This document shows, one piece after another, positions 25,374 through 36,483 of a stretch of DNA of 64,000 nt. The notes beneath the pieces are model-generated. The model saw only the letters and a program-made list of their open reading frames with translations, was not told the DNA's origin and did not search any database. Position 1 is the stretch's first letter; every line of letters starts with the position of its first letter. The translations under genes and the position numbers were made by a program. Location of the stretch: the NCBI GenBank assembly GCA_008921705.1, contig VFFE01009170.1:666553-730552 (forward strand), read 5' to 3'. This DNA comes from Burhinus oedicnemus. Taxonomy: Eukaryota > Chordata > Aves > Charadriiformes > Burhinidae.

Positions 25374-27545
25374 GGTACCAGACCTGCAATAGAAACAGCT
25401 CCTCCCAACCACCACATTTCCCACTCCTTTCCAGAGACTTCAGGCAGCCTCACACAGAGCATAATGGAGATACGACAGCTGCGAGCATCTTGCAGTGCCC
25501 AAATCTGCACCCATAAAAGCACTGCTGCTGCCTCTTGCAGCATTGTGCACCCTATCTCCTACAACCACCTGAAACATTCCCTGACATATTCCAGCCACTG
25601 AAACAGTGATAAAATAGAACAGTGACAGCATTAGGCAGCACACGGTCACTGTATGAAACCATCCTCTTACTCAGCAGCCTTTGCTCTTCTTCAGAAACGC
25701 TGCCCTTTCCTTCACAGAGATCTGCACTCAGCTTTGCCTGAGGTGGACCCTTAACATCAGCTGTGTCTCCAGCAAGGACCACTTCTTACAATATTTCTAG
25801 ACATCATAATTTTTTTCGAGAGTATCATTTCCTCTTCTTAAATAAGAACAAAAGCATTCAGCAGTAACCAAATCAATCCATGACTTTCATTTCCTCTTGG
25901 ACTTGCCATTGGCTTACAGGGATTTATATGCCCATCAGTGCTTTGAGGCTCCACGGGTCCCTGTTGCATTACAGGAGAGCTGTTTCTGTCAAAACATCTG
26001 GGAATCATCCCTGTCTGAGCAACAGCATCACATGGGCTGAACAGAGGGTCTCAAAAAGAACAGCAAAATTTCCTACATCCTTAAGCTCATCAACCAGAAA
26101 ATCAAATGCTGGGTGATTTGCATGTCATTATTGCTTACCTATTTTATCTACTTAGCCTAATTAGCTAACTAGGCTCATTTAATCCTCAGCATTCACTAAT
26201 TCCAATTAGAGATGGGCCTGAACCAGGACCTGGGTCTCAATTAGGAGATAGCAAGCTCTTGGCAACCTACTGCCTCCAGCGGTTGCCACAGCTGATTGTG
26301 GTGTGTGGGAGTGCAGGAGCCCCCACAAAACAGTGAGGAAACACCAGACCCACATCATTTCTGCACTCAAGATCTCCGGACAGCTGAGAAGCGTATCAGG
26401 ACGTAAATGTGCTGTTTGCTTTGCAGTGATCTGCGTATACCTCATGTGCCATACCCCCCAAAAAAATGAAGGGGAGTTGGTTTCTGCAGTTGGTTTCTGC
26501 ATCCACCTGTATCAGCTGCATCCATAGTGGCCAGAGGAGCACCTGGCTGTTAAAGCTCTTGTGTCTCGTCATCCTTTCCAGCTGCTTCTTGTCCCCTTGG
26601 CTCATTCTGAGCATGGCATGGTGACAAACCCACACACACGCTGTGGCCACTATTCACAATTATCCATAGCAATACATTATGCCCAGATGAAACAGTGTGC
26701 TTGTTGTGACAGCTGTGGTCACCCGGACAGGCCTCAGGACTTGTTTCTGACTTGGCCATTGAAATGGGGCTGCTCATATCTGCTCTGCTCCTGTATCTGT
26801 AAGAGAGGGACAGTGATATGCAGGGCGCCTGCAGGCACTTCAGCACATCCCCATGAACATCAGACCCAAGAGTCCACATTGCTTGCACCAAAGCTGCAGA
26901 GCTGAAGGATGAGGTATTAACAGTCTCCTCTGGATCATGCACCGTCGGCGTGGTTTCTCTCAGCACAGGATCACGCTGAGAAACCTGATCAGCACTTGCT
27001 TCCAATGTTGTTTTCAAAGACCCACGTCTTCCACTTAGGACTGTACCTGGCCTCCATCTCCTGGTGTAGTAGCGAAGGGTTTTACCTTCTGCTGTGCTGG
27101 TGCCATTGGTGAGACGCTGCTTTCCCCCGTGGGGAGGAAAAGGGCTCCTGGTAAATTGTGCAGGCAGGAGGCTCTGCCTGGGGCTCCTACAGTTTTTTCC
27201 TAACCCTGCTCTTCTTTCCCCAGCTAGGGATCTCTGACCCTGCCAAGATGTGGTTGGTCAAGTTGCCAGCTCCTCTCACTGGAAGCTAATAGCTGGCTCA
27301 CTGAACAAAGAGAATCCAATTTGGCATCAAAAAGCAAACAGCCCAATTCTGGTCTCTCATCTTTTTTTCCCTTCTGGTGCAGTACATCAGGCTTTTTGCT
27401 GATTTATACCTTGGATGGAAGAAGAGTTTAAAACCCAAGGTTATTCTCCTGTCAGGTGTGGACGTTGGCAACATGTCATCACTGTAACACAGGATGAAAG
27501 GGTTTATGAACCGGGGACGTTCTCAGAAGGAGCGTTCGCCTCTGT
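25374..27545. other. Upstream region of the Sel1-repeat gene
   Basis: No exon was recognised. The minus-strand open frame 26,550-27,017 (155 codons) shows no domain or splice support and is probably chance. An AT-rich homeodomain-site cluster lies at 26,128-26,215. The last 60 bases gain several CpG dinucleotides and lead into the putative first exon. Confidence 0.5.
26128..26215. promoter_or_regulatory. Candidate enhancer: homeodomain-site cluster
   Basis: An AT-rich block holds repeated TAAT/ATTA cores, including the near-palindrome CCTAATTAGCTAACTAGG, a second AATTAG and TTTGCATG. This is the look of a conserved developmental enhancer, but conservation cannot be judged from one sequence. 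Confidence 0.25.
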
Positions 27546-27600
27546 ATGGCAATGCTGCGGTCGGCGGTGGGTGACGGTGGGCAGCGGTGGGCTGAGGACC
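27500..27600 (+). promoter_or_regulatory. CpG-enriched putative promoter and first exon of the Sel1-repeat gene
   Basis: About ten CpG dinucleotides fall in roughly 90 bases (27,513-27,600), in contrast to the CpG-poor flanks. The putative start codon at 27,546 lies inside. No clear TATA box is seen. This fits a small CpG-type promoter, which is an inference. Confidence 0.35.
27546..27566 (+). CDS. Putative exon 1 of the Sel1-repeat gene (7 codons)
   Basis: Seven codons (MAMLRSA) end at a donor (GCG/GTGGGT) in phase 0, which is the phase exon 2 requires. The start codon has T at -3 but G at +4; the second ATG, two codons on, has a better -3 G. Joined to exon 2 it gives a short basic head before the membrane anchor. 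The choice rests on phase, CpG context and proximity alone. An alternative acceptor at 27,718 (CTTCAG/GAG) opens a 60-codon frame that cannot be spliced in frame to exon 2 through its best donor. Confidence 0.4.
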
Positions 27601-30600
27601 TGGCTGCCTGGGGAATGAGGCTCCTTCTGGCGAGGCTTCTTCTGGCAAGCCTCCTTTGATGAACTGCTCGTAAAAGCCTGATGCCGCCTTATGATTTTCT
27701 TTTTTTCTTTTCTTCAGGAGAACCATTAGAAAATGAAATGATTGTAGTTTCCTTTGCTGTAGCAGAGCTCAAAGGGGATGTTAACTCGGGAGCTGATCTG
27801 CTGCTCGCTGAAGTCGGCGGCATCTTTTCTGCCTGCTTCAGTGGGTGCTGGAACCGGCTCTCTATCAAAGGCGACTTTGATTTTTCTGTGGTTGTGTGAG
27901 CCTTTCCTCCCATTTCTCTGTGGGGAATAGCTTCGGGAGGCTTCAGAGCTCAGATGAAATATTTGCTGTAGCTGGTGCTCAGCTTTTTCTCCTTGCGTCA
28001 TGACTGCTCCTCTCTTTTACAGTTGGCAGCTGTAATCACCACTGGCCTCCTCCTGCTCTACATCCTCCTGTGCTACGAGGACTTCCATTTCCACGTGGCT
28101 CACACGTATGCTCGCCTGGGGTACCCCAATGCCCAGCACATCCTGGGACAGAGGTATTTGCAAGGTAACCTTTCTCCAAGCCATAGCTAACTTGCTGCCA
28201 AAGTATGTATGGGTATAAGCCAGAAGCACAAATGTGGCTCTGCGCTATGTGGTACACCACCACACTGCAGGATTTTGGACACTATTTTATACCCTAACTA
28301 TGACTTTGCTACCTTGTCTCACACCCAGGAGCTGGAGTGGAAAAAAATGAGGACATGGCCATGCACTGGTTCAGGTGAGGTGCAAAAACACCCCCAACTC
28401 CTGCCACGGAAATTGCTCTCTCCTGGGGAAAGGCTACTGTGGCATGGGAAGAGGAAAAAGAGCTGGCAGTGCTCTGGGGAGAGAGCCGTGTCGAGCTGTC
28501 CTGTGCTGGCAGGAGGGAGGTGCATGGGGCACCATCGGGGAGACCAGGAGCTCCCATCTTCTTGCTGTGGGTCAGATGCTTCGCTCTGCTTTCCCCACCT
28601 GCTACTACTATCTTTCCAATCAGTGGGAGGCACGGAAGTATCTCAACAGCAAGACTGCAGAGTGATGCTGGTGCTGCTGTACAGCCTTTTGGGGAGGTTC
28701 GACCTGCAGGTGGGCAGCAGGAAAAATGCACAGGCACAGGAGGGGAGAGGGCCAGGAGCTGCTGAGGCAACGGAAAATCAAGTTATGGCTGTGTATTAAT
28801 TTCCTGCTCTTGGCACATGGTCCCAAGAGGTTTCTGCCACGTAAGCGAGGCAGCCGTGCCCAGCATGTGCATTTGCTGCGGTACCTGCAGTGGTTACACC
28901 CGCGGTGGGAGCGTGGGCTGCGTCCCCCAAAACCCTCCCACTCCTGTTGAGAAACGGGAAGGATGAGGGATGGGAAAAGTTACTGTGCTACCCAAAAAGT
29001 GAGGGGAGAGGAGGGGGGCATGTTGGATGCTTCCTCTGTGTCTGCTCAAGGCGTGGAATAGCATCAAGCTGCAGGATTTTTAGGGCTGAAATAACCGTGC
29101 CTGTGACAGCAGGGGTTGTGAACCAAGAAGGCATCTTTAAGGACATTCATGCTTAGAGAAATGCTGAAGCCTTGGCGCCTTTCTGAATAAGGATGTTTCC
29201 CAAATCAGGGCACGAAAATTTTAAAGGTGTCACATTTCAGGACGCTGATTTATATATACCTTTTGCCTTCTTGCTTTAAAACATTCAAACTCAGGTTTTC
29301 TTCTTCTGTACTTTCTCTTACCACTTCCTCTGCTTCTCTCTTCCCCGCTGTAGGCAGGCTGCGGGGCAGGGCCATCCCCACTCCTCCTTCAACCTGGCTG
29401 TGGGGGCACTCAGGAACATGACCGTGGCACTTGAAGAAGGGTAACCTGAGCTACTCCTCTTCCTTTCCATTACAGCTGCTTTTCCAGCTCCTCCTGGGGA
29501 GGGAGGGAACCCAGAGCTGTATATAATCCATGCTGTAGATAATCCCAGCATTTCTGAGACCCTCTCCTTCTGTTGTCAGTAATGCAGCCCTACCTGCGGC
29601 AAGAAAACTGAAAAACCCAGTTAGCCCAACAGGATTTTAAAAAATTAGGTGATGCAGTACCTCAAATGCCTGTGGTCTGATTAGATGTTTATTTCCATTG
29701 GTGATTTCCCAGTCAAGGCAAGGGACTAGACCCTTACTGGTATAGAAAGAGCTATTGAAGCGATATGTGAATTTTCTGCTACAAAGACCTATCTGTCTTT
29801 TCGGGGGAGCCCCCTTTCACTCTTCTTCCTGTCCTGCGAGGTCAATGAGAAGTTTCCTCTTGACCACCTGGAGGTTGGGTTGAAACTGTCTGGGACACGT
29901 TTCTCTCCCCGACGTGCCTGCGCACACTGCACACCAGCGTTCCCAGCAAGGCCCACAGCCAAAACAACCTCGCCTTGTGCTTTGTACATTCACTGTGGTT
30001 ACTCGTCCTGGGGCCAAGTGAAGCTAAAACAACTGATGAGTTCCCATCACAGTGAAACCCAGACTTTTTTTTTTTTTTTGATTGTTTTGTTTTGAGTTTT
30101 TTACATTTACTCCAAGTCTAAAAATTAAAATTGAGGTTGGAGAGAGCAGTCTTAAGCTAACTGAAACTAAAAAAAGCAATGTCTGGGCAAACTCTGTGAA
30201 CTGAAGCCAGCGCATTTCGTTTCAATCTCTGCTGAGTGTCGGATGATCAGGCAGACTCGCGTATTGAGCGGTAAAAGGAGTATATATTTCAAGAGCTCCA
30301 AATCCATCTCTACTTCAATTCAACTAAGATGAGAAAATCACCAAACCCAAAACATACATGCTTAGACCACAGGGAAAAGAAGAAAGAAAATCAGATAATT
30401 TTCTGAATAGCAGAGAGTTAACTTTACAGGCACTTTCAGATCCAGTAGCTGTGGTCCTCTTATAAAAGCCTGGGTAAATAAAATTTAGTGAGGAATGAAT
30501 CAAACCTCCTCCTAGATTTTCTTAATTAACGTTTCATGTCCTTCAGGGAAGTGGAGAAACTCCTCAGTGTGGCAGCAGCCCACGGGCTCCGAGAAGCTCA

Positions 30601-30643
30601 GCAACTTTTGGAAAACATCCTCAAGAGCAGAAACCTTCCCTGA
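27546..30643 (+). CDS. Five-exon gene: small membrane-anchored Sel1-repeat protein (gene span)
   Basis: Joining 27,546-27,566, 28,023-28,164, 28,329-28,374, 29,354-29,440 and 30,547-30,643 gives 393 nt: 130 codons plus a stop. All introns are GT-AG and all phases agree. Residues 8-25 form a hydrophobic membrane segment (LAAVITTGLLLLYILL core) and no cleavable signal is needed. Residues about 43-77 match a Sel1-like repeat (AQHILGQRYLQGAGV, then AMHWFRQAAGQGH), followed by a degenerate second repeat (SSFNLAVG, then VEKLLSVAAAHGL) and the start of a third (REAQQLL). Sel1-like repeats are paired helices that bind partner proteins, as in the ER adaptor SEL1L. An N-M-T glycosylation site lies at residue 91. 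I do not recognise the gene; LRP2BP, SEL1L3, COA7 and DELE1 do not fit. The first exon is the weakest part. Confidence 0.7.
28023..28164 (+). CDS. Exon 2: membrane anchor and first Sel1 helix
   Basis: The acceptor is CTCTTTTACAG and the donor CAAG/GTAACC, giving 142 nt that start in phase 0 and leave one base over. The frame begins with the hydrophobic membrane segment, then YEDFHFHVAHTYARLGYPNAQ, and runs into the first Sel1-like repeat (LGQRYLQ). The other two frames hit stops early. Confidence 0.82.
28329..28374 (+). CDS. Exon 3: centre of Sel1 repeat 1
   Basis: A 46-nt exon lies between acceptor CACACCCAG and donor TTCAG/GTGAGG. It supplies the invariant G-x-G-V turn and the start of the second helix (NEDMAMHWF) of the Sel1-like consensus. 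It enters with one base pending from exon 2 and leaves two for exon 4. Confidence 0.85.
29354..29440 (+). CDS. Exon 4: end of Sel1 repeat 1 and start of repeat 2
   Basis: The 87-nt exon lies between acceptor CCCGCTGTAG and donor GAAGG/GTAACC. It completes the QAA-x-QGH end of repeat 1 and encodes the SSFNLAVGALRN segment plus the acidic LEE. The two leftover bases (GG) pair with the first G of exon 5. Confidence 0.85.
30547..30643 (+). CDS. Exon 5: terminal coding exon
   Basis: The acceptor is ATGTCCTTCAG. The 97-nt coding part gives EVEKLLSVAAAHGLREAQQLL, continues to the end (KSRNLP) and stops at TGA. AHGLREA again fits the Sel1-like spacing. The 3' UTR runs to the poly(A) signal at 31,055. 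Confidence 0.85.
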
Positions 30644-31054
30644 ATGACTGCTGCAACACCGATGCTCATCCAACCTTGCCTTCTTCTGCACTTAGCAACC
30701 CCGTTTTCTCCTTGCCAAGTGTCTGGTCTTCAGGCATTTGAATCATTCATTGGCCATTACGTTTGCTTTGCACTGCATCTCCATGGTCAGATCTATGGCA
30801 GTGATGTGTTGCTGCTTCTCCTTTTGCTTCCTGACTCACCACTTCTGAACAGCGCTGGAAAGGTGGGGTGGAGGAGACAAATAGCCTTCAGGGTTACACT
30901 GATGATGGGCATATGAACGTTATTGAAAAAGCACTGCTAGTGTTGCACCGAGAGATCTGCTAGTACTAAGTTAGATTCAAAGTTGATCTGGGCTTGATGT
31001 GGTGTTGCTTGTGCATTTGTGCTGTGTGTATTTCATGCTCTGCTTATGCATTGC

Positions 31055-31060
31055 AATAAA
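31055..31060 (+). terminator. Poly(A) signal of the Sel1-repeat gene
   Basis: AATAAA lies 412 bp after the stop codon and is followed by a TG-rich stretch. It is the first canonical signal downstream of exon 5. Confidence 0.7.
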
Positions 31061-31118
31061 TGATCACAACTGAGGCTTTATCACTGTAAATCAGCATGAC
31101 ATGCATGCGTGATGTCAT

Positions 31119-31209
31119 TTGTAATAGAAATGACAGTGATTTAATAGAAAATATAAATAATGTCCTCACTTAATAGCTATTGTTCCTTATCAATGTTACC
31201 ATTGCCATG
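31119..31209. repeat. 91-bp perfect direct repeat, copy 1
   Basis: The 91 bases are identical to 32,408-32,498, starting TTGTAATAGAAATGACAG and ending CCATTGCCATG. This copy lies 58 bp past the poly(A) signal. The flanks differ at once on both sides. Confidence 0.97.
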
Positions 31210-32407
31210 CCAGTTTCGGGGAAAAATGATTCAATTTAGTGGAAACAGGCTTCATTTTCAGGGTGGTCTTGGTTTAAAACCACAGTGGGAGCAATTGCAT
31301 TTCACGGGAAGTGAACTCACTAAACAAAGATCCACAACGTTTTGCTAGCAATAAAATTGTTTCCTAGGGCTGCCTTTGTTGGTGTGCAATCTTTCCTCTT
31401 TCCTGACCGTGATTATCCAGCTCACTTGTTGCATTACACGAGGTCCTGCACTCCCCCCCAGGTGCCTGAGGCCATGCTGGTGAGCCAGCGACCAGGGGGC
31501 TGCCATCGAGGGAGCAAAAGGAACAGTGGTGGAGACTGTGGTGGAGACCAGGCTTTGGTTTCCGAGAATTGCTTTTGTGCCGTGACTCATAGGCAAGGTG
31601 TGAAGGATTTTGCCCAGGCTCCAGTTTCCCCATCCCCTCTCGGGTGTGAGCTTCATTATCTCTCTAGGGAGATGCTGGCAACACCTGGGGAGGCATCCTG
31701 CAGGCACAACATGCCAGCACCCAGCACGGCGGGGGCCGGCGGATGCCGGTGGCCACACATTAAGCGAGGGATGGCCGGGCTTTGCGTCTGCTCTGCCTGA
31801 CTGTCTCCAGGCTGGGCTCCTCGGGGCCAGCTCTGCATCTTGCTCCCGAGCGGAGGAGACCTGGGGCCTGGCCGTCCTTCTGCCTCCCCCAGCTCATCCC
31901 TGGCAGCACCCGCTACAGACCAACGCTGGTCTCTGTTTGCAGTGCAGCCGCCTGCTCCCCCCATCTGCTTTTCTCCTTTCTCTTTCCCTTCTGCGCTCCC
32001 TCCCACGCATCCCTTTATTAAATCTGGTACCACAAAACCCGCAGCAGAGCAGAGCAGAGCACCGGGCGAGTTTCTTTCTTCCCTCCCCCTCAAGCTGAAA
32101 AGCAAGACAGCATTTGCCGACTCAAAAAGGGGCTTATTTCCATGGCCTCTGCAGTGGCTGCCGACTGAGGCCCCGAGCCAGGACCCTTTGAAGGCAGGGA
32201 AATATTTCTCTTGACGTGAGGCTAGTGCTGCACCGTGTCTCATACCTGCTTTTTTTCCCTCACACAGTAAACACGTGTGAGCTCCTGACTTGGAAATTAG
32301 ACCTATGCTATATGTCTCACATGTAGAGAGATGCACTAGTTAAGTGCACGGGGCACCCTTTTCAGGCCTGTGGTACCCTCCTTTTTGTGTCTGTGAGCAG
32401 GAAAATC
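31210..32407. other. Spacer between the two 91-bp repeats
   Basis: This sequence is GC-richer in its middle (31,440-32,000), with long chance frames on both strands (minus 31,656-32,336; plus 31,342-31,800) that lack splice or domain support. No gene was recognised. Confidence 0.5.
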
Positions 32408-32498
32408 TTGTAATAGAAATGACAGTGATTTAATAGAAAATATAAATAATGTCCTCACTTAATAGCTATTGTTCCTTATCAATGTTACCATTGCCATG
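32408..32498. repeat. 91-bp perfect direct repeat, copy 2
   Basis: It is identical over 91 bases to 31,119-31,209 and lies 1,289 bp downstream in the same orientation. It has no terminal inverted repeat, no poly(A) tail and no target duplication. Confidence 0.97.
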
Positions 32499-33309
32499 AC
32501 TGCAAAACAGCACCCACCAGGTTTCCCACCTGAACCGTGTCATTGCCCAGCACCTAAATGGGCATTAACACTGATCATGAGACTCCACAGTGTAATATCA
32601 GCACGTTACTCATTTGCCGGTTCTTCTGTTCGCTTTCTCAAAAAAGCTGTTTTGGAATATGACATTTTTCCTTTATCTCAGCTGTAGTTTCTTTACTGGT
32701 ACACAAGGTCTCATACAAGGGGCGAGTGACTTGTCATCCAATGCTTTCCAAGTGGCCTCATTTTTAATAAGGAGTAGTAAGAGCTGGACAATAAATCACA
32801 AGCAACGTTGCACATATGTCAACAGAAAAAAATAACTGTTGATTTAATAAAGCCAGCTATCAAGCAGCAGCAGGAGGAGGCTATTGCAACTCAATGTCGT
32901 GCCGAGACTTCACCAAGAAAAGATGTTCACCTGTTTCATGCAATTTGCAGAATTAGCGCTTGCATTTTTACCCTTGCACCATCTCCCCTGAGACACGCGT
33001 GTCTCCCACGCTAATTGCTGTCCGTACGATTTCCCCCTGGATTTTCTTTCAGTCCAATCCCATGAAACTCGGCTTTGCAGTCAATGGTTGAAGATGTGCA
33101 CATTCACATTCCTCCTAGCTTTTCCCCTTTTTCTCCACTGACCTGCCTCACCAAGGCACCCTGTCACCCCCCAGGGAATAGCCCCCAGTCGCAGGGCACT
33201 TGTCCCACGTGGTGCCGGCTGGACCTCCCCGGCAGCTGCCAGCCCTCTCCTCCTTGGCACTGCCTGTACACAGGCAATTAGAAGGATTTTCTTTCCCAAA
33301 ACACAGCTC

Positions 33310-33430
33310 TAATTATAATCTAATTCAGTTTATTTGAAGTACATTTTGGTAGCATTTCCATTATGCAAATATCAATTTATTATCCTCACATTATGTTTTG
33401 ACTACAGTTGTGTTGCTAATTAGAGGCAAT
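33310..33430. promoter_or_regulatory. Candidate enhancer: octamer plus homeodomain sites
   Basis: The AT-rich block contains the exact octamer ATGCAAAT (33,363-33,370) and several TAAT/ATTA cores, including GCTAATTAGAGGC. The pattern suggests a conserved non-coding element bound by POU and homeodomain factors. Function is not shown. Confidence 0.25.
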
Positions 33431-36400
33431 TTAACTGCTTTAAAAAACCCCATCCTTTCCTCTCCATGCACCCTTACTTCCTTGCAAACCACACAGAACA
33501 GACATTTAGCACGGAGTCAGTGATGAAAACCTGCAGTTATCAGCTCCGTTTTCATCACTCTAATTGACTTTCATTATGTTAGAAGCCACTTAGAAAGCAC
33601 GGATTTTTCTGATTTACTTGGGTTTGGGGATGGAGGTGTGAAAGAGGGGAGGGCGACTTACTCCAACTGCATTTCTAACATTTTTTTTTCCCAAACTTTT
33701 GGGTGGGTTTGGTGTGGATGCCTGCTCCCAGTAATTGGCCACGACGTTGCCTTTGGCTGTGGGGGAAAAATGATAATGATAATAAAGCTGGTCTGGGAAA
33801 AATGACAGATTTCTGTGTTAAGAGGGAGGAAAGCTGACCCCAGGGATTTGGGATAAAAACCCCCTAAACCAGGCTGCAGCGGAGGTAATTGTGTGTCCTG
33901 CTTGGCCCCACCAGCAGAGACACCAGAAAAATGGAGCAAAATCCCATGAAAGCAGCAATTCCCCTCTGCCCTGGCTGAGTACAATGAGGGAACTGTAGGC
34001 TTTGGTCATGGAGGCTACCCAGCTGGGTGTGGGCCTTAGAAGATGGGCAGCAGAGATTTTTTTTGGGGGGGAAGCGAGACAGCCACGGGGAGGTGTGTGG
34101 GAATAGGAACTAGGCAGTGGCAGTTTATGGAGGGCTGAGCACCTGCCAATCTGTCACCGACATCCTTAAAAATCCCCACAGGGTTATTCCTCCCAACGCC
34201 TTTTACAACGACCATGACTTCTAACCACTTTTTTTCTGCAAACTTTTCTGTTGGACGTTAGACGCATCTGCTACCATGGCTCAGGGCAGGAAGGGATCCT
34301 GCACGCTATGCAGGTGGCGCAAAGGTTTCTGCCTCCCAAAGCATCTGCAGGGGCGTCCCCGTTTGATGTGGCTGGCACGTTTTCTGATCATAGAAATGTT
34401 GTTTTACCAGACGTTTTGAGGAGCTCTCAGAGCTTCCCAGAAAGATGACTTTCGGCAGGGGAAAGGCATTACTGCCTGTAATAAAAGCCCATTGGAATGA
34501 TCAAACCCACAGATAGCTAAAGAAGCTGTGCAGCTCTGGCTTTGAAGTGGGTGCTTCAGCAGCAGCTGAACATTAGGGGTCCCCAGTGGACTTTCAAAAG
34601 CTTTGTAGGAAGGGAGGAAGAAAAAAAAAAAAAAAAAAAGACTGAAACCTTCCTGAATTTCTCCACAATATAAATCCCAATACCCCACCCACCTACCAGG
34701 CCAGCTCTGTTGATACCAGGGGCGAAACAACAGCATTAATGCTCTGACGTAAAGCGAAGGCAGCAGCCGCTGTGCGGTGCCTACAGAAACCCGGGGCTCT
34801 CGGGGAGGGCCTTTTCTTCCTGCCCAAAGTCAAGCTTCAGAGCTTTCTGCCCCGTTTTGTTCCTAATTGCAAGTACTATTGCAGTGCAAAGGGCCCTTTT
34901 GGTTTTGTTGCTCCCCCTCCTCCCCCCTTAATTCATTTTTTTCAGGAGGCATTATCTTTTACTCGCAGAGGGAATTCAGCGTTCCTGTAATGGAGACTCA
35001 GTTGCCGTGGGCAGGTGCGGGGGAAGCTCTGCCGCGGCACTGCCACCCTGCGCCAAACCTCCTCCAGCCGGTGAGGAGCGAGATTAGGCGGCTAGTTTGC
35101 ACTTGTCGCATCCATCAGATGTCTGAAGTGCATGGGACACTCTGGCCGTCCCCTCCGTCCTGCTCTCCCGCCCCGCCAAACGCTGCGGGTCCTTCACCGG
35201 TGCCACAATGGGAGCAGGGCTCGACCTCCGAGTTGTGGCCACGTGAAGGAGCGGTGGGCGCAAGGAGAGGCCGAGCATTGGCCTCCATGTCTGGACAAGG
35301 AGCTAACAAGGTTCTTCCCAGCCCAGCTCAGCACTGGTGGCACTAGGGATAGTGTCCCCCTCCTTTCCTTATCACTCCAGTGAGTAATTAGTGAGCATGC
35401 CAGGCCAGCATATTGCCAAGCCCCAGAAGATCTGACCGCTGCCAGAGCCTGTTTGGTGCCGGAGTGGGCAGGGGGTGGGAAGTGGTGGGCTTTGGCCGAG
35501 AGGAGGGAGATGCAGACCCAAGCAGGTCTCACACAAGCACAAGGCAGAGCATCGCATCCCCCAAGATCAGCGTTTTGTGGAGGGCACGGGGCCTGCAAAA
35601 GGCCTCTGAGTCTTGGGAATCCTGCTTAAAGCCCCTGGGTATGGCGCTGGTGGGACTCTGGCCACTGGGAGGGGAGGAGATCTTAACTGCAGTGCAGACA
35701 ACTTCAAGAAATCCATTTTGTTATGTATTCCACTACTGAACAGCAGTACTTTAAATTAAGGAGCTCCCCAGAAAGGGAAGACATGGTGGATTTGTCTTCC
35801 TGACGCTAAAATGAGTGTTTTGATACAAGCATCCAACAAGAGCCTAACAGCACATTAAAGGGCTGTCATTTCAGTGTCCCGCAGCCGACAGCTCTGTAAT
35901 TTAGCTCTCGGACGTTATTGCATATGGTAACCCGCACCGCTTCCCCTCACAGATTAAAAAGGGAGAAATATCGTAATATTGTGTCTTTAGTGCACTAAGA
36001 ATTTCTTAATGCAAGACCAGCATTGCATTTCTGCTTGGTCAGTGTTCTGCACGGGGCCCTTTCTGGCAGCTGCTCCCAGGAGGATTTAGGACTTTTTGCA
36101 AACGCCATCTCTGCCATGCACCAGATACTGTGGGAACAGGGTTTAGCAAACCCCACTTTCCATTCGCAAACCCATTTTTGTAACGGTGAGAATGAAAAAG
36201 CCCTGAAGCTACTGAAGGTTATCTGAAGGCTGGATGGGGCGGTATTAATTAAAGGTGGGTATCAGCCCTTGCCACCTCTGGCACAAGGCTGAGTGGTGCC
36301 ATGGTGCTGGGGACATGGCAGCTCACGAGTGTCGGCAGCACGGTGTTAGCCCCGGTGCAGCATCACATCCCCGCCACACAAGCACAGCCTTACGGGGAGG

Positions 36401-36447
36401 CACCAAGGTCTGTCAGGCCTTGTACCAGCCCTGGATGTATAGGGAAG

Positions 36448-36483
36448 AAAACCAGTGCGACTCAAAAACCAGTGCGACTCAAA
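36448..36483. repeat. 17-bp tandem duplication
   Basis: The unit AAACCAGTGCGACTCAA occurs twice head to tail without mismatch. Confidence 0.9.

Noticed and set aside
26550..27017. 155-codon minus-strand open frame
   Set aside because: No domain or splice signals, and overlapped by a 114-codon frame on the other strand; probably chance.
27718..27899. 60-codon frame after a strong acceptor, as exon 2 of the Sel1-repeat gene
   Set aside because: Its best donor (GT/GTGAGC) gives a phase that meets a stop after four codons of the next exon.
31656..32336. 226-codon minus-strand open frame
   Set aside because: It lies in a GC-rich block with long frames on both strands, shows no domain and has no exon signals.
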